NCBI GenBank assembly: GCA_050288085.1
Contig: JBNKDD010000343.1
Span: 1 to 5,545 of the forward strand
Direction: 5' to 3'
DNA length: 5,545 nt
Source of the DNA: JBNKDD01 sp050288085
Lineage (GTDB): Bacteria > Chloroflexota > Anaerolineae > Aggregatilineales > UBA3940
A program made the position numbers and the translations under genes. Under the pieces are notes generated by a model. The model had not been told where the DNA came from and did not search any database. It saw nothing but the letters and a program-made list of their open reading frames with translations. Below, in pieces: positions 4,934 through 5,545 of the stretch (position 1 is its first letter; each line of letters begins with the position of its first letter).

Positions 4934-5545
4934 ATGTCCGAGACGACTAACCAGACCCTGAGCGGCGTGCCAGAAACATTGCTCATCCCGCTTTACTACC
5001 GGGCAATCGAAACGCAGCGCCCAGACGCTATGATAAAGGACAAAAAGGCGGTGGAGCTGGTCAAGCAGTTGAGCATGGATGGATCCATCCGCTACGACTC
5101 TGACTGGATCAAGCAGACCCCGATGTCCGAGGCATCCAAGATACTGCGGATCATGCTCACCCGCGAAATGGATCGCTACGTGCTTGATTTCCTTGAGCGC
5201 CACCCGGATGCGGTGGTGGTTCACATCGGCTGCGGCCTCGATACACGCTTCGAGCGGGTAGATAACGGCCAGGTGGAGTGGTATGACCTGGATTTGCCAA
5301 AGGTCATCGCGCTGCGCCGGAAGCTGATTGGTGATGAAGGGGGACGCTATCACCTGCTGGGCTGTTCGGCATTCGACAGTGCATGGCTGGGTGCAGTGAG
5401 TGCGCACCATCAGCGCCCCTTCCTGGTCTTGGCCGAAGGTGTCTTGATGTACTTCGAGGAGGCGCAGATCAAGTGGCTGGTACTGACGCTGCGCGATCAT
5501 TTCCCCGGTGCGGAGCTGGTCTTCGACGCCTGGAGGCCATTCGAA
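4934..5545 (+). CDS. SAM-dependent O-methyltransferase 3, LCM/TcmP type, 3' end outside window
   Basis: Exactly 204 codons are open to the window end without a stop, so the gene is cut by the window rather than broken. It begins MSETTNQTLSGVPET and aligns without a gap to copy 1 (144 of 204 residues identical by hand count, about 70%). Motif I is VVVHIGCGLDTRFERVDNG (94-112), the acidic strand WYDLDLPKVIALRRKLI (116-132), and motif IV LAEGVLMYF (166-174) with the canonical Gly that copy 1 lacks. About 65-85 residues of the C-terminal substrate region should follow. It lies 10 nt after copy 2 and is the last visible gene of the operon. The acceptor molecule is unknown. Confidence 0.9.
   Translation, partial: MSETTNQTLSGVPETLLIPLYYRAIETQRPDAMIKDKKAVELVKQLSMDGSIRYDSDWIKQTPMSEASKILRIMLTREMDRYVLDFLERHPDAVVVHIGCGLDTRFERVDNGQVEWYDLDLPKVIALRRKLIGDEGGRYHLLGCSAFDSAWLGAVSAHHQRPFLVLAEGVLMYFEEAQIKWLVLTLRDHFPGAELVFDAWRPFE

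Noticed and set aside
4739..5500. 253-codon minus-strand open frame
   Set aside because: It lies entirely opposite methyltransferases 2 and 3, has no family resemblance, and is explained by codon bias of high-G+C genes. The plus-strand proteins have clear SAM motifs.
1..5545. CRISPR array, tRNA, rRNA, insertion-sequence ends or transposase
   Set aside because: No regularly spaced short repeats, tRNA-like cloverleaf, rRNA sequence, transposase motif or terminal inverted repeats were seen on either strand; the only large repeats are the methyltransferase genes.

Overview
This is a bacterial window of compact, entirely plus-strand genes. It holds two unrelated blocks separated by a terminator and a new promoter near positions 995-1090. 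Hand counts of sample rows give about 40-50% G+C in the first block and about 60% in the methyltransferase genes. The mix of a SUKH protein, a hypothetical protein of the 'DLSPYEY...NVGWL' type, an ATC-hydrolase-family protein and COG3315 methyltransferases would suit a Chloroflexota or other environmental bacterium with a large accessory genome. That placement is a weak inference, because no taxonomic marker is present.

Block 1 (1-973) holds a SUKH/YobK-like immunity-type protein and a 150-residue hypothetical protein with a CxxC pair. The SUKH gene looks as if it began upstream of the window and was broken by a one-base change in a GGGG run at 25-28, because family-like residues are readable in the other frame just before it. 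A strong stem-loop with a T-rich tail (995-1040) ends this block.

Regulatory gap (974-1136): after the terminator comes a near-consensus sigma70 promoter (TTGACA, 17-bp spacer, TAAAAT). Its -10 box lies inside a 21-bp palindrome. A second, weaker palindrome of the same 8-5-8 geometry lies 22 bp downstream. This looks like a tightly repressed promoter for the following operon; the repressor gene is not in the window.

Block 2 (1137 to the window end) reads as one operon: a SRPBCC/polyketide-cyclase-like protein, an L-2-amino-thiazoline-4-carboxylic acid (ATC) hydrolase family protein, a classical short-chain dehydrogenase/reductase, and three tandem paralogous SAM-dependent methyltransferases of the LCM/TcmP (COG3315) type. 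The third methyltransferase runs off the window end. The last four genes are tightly coupled (8-nt overlap, 17-nt overlap, 10-nt gap), each with a good Shine-Dalgarno. A 146-bp gap (2292-2437) between the ATC-hydrolase-like gene and the dehydrogenase carries two perfect stem-loops, one touching the dehydrogenase Shine-Dalgarno.

Together block 2 resembles a small-molecule modification or detoxification operon: a binding/cyclase fold, a hydrolase-type enzyme, an oxidoreductase and three O-methyltransferases. I cannot name its substrate, and I know of no described pathway with this exact gene order.
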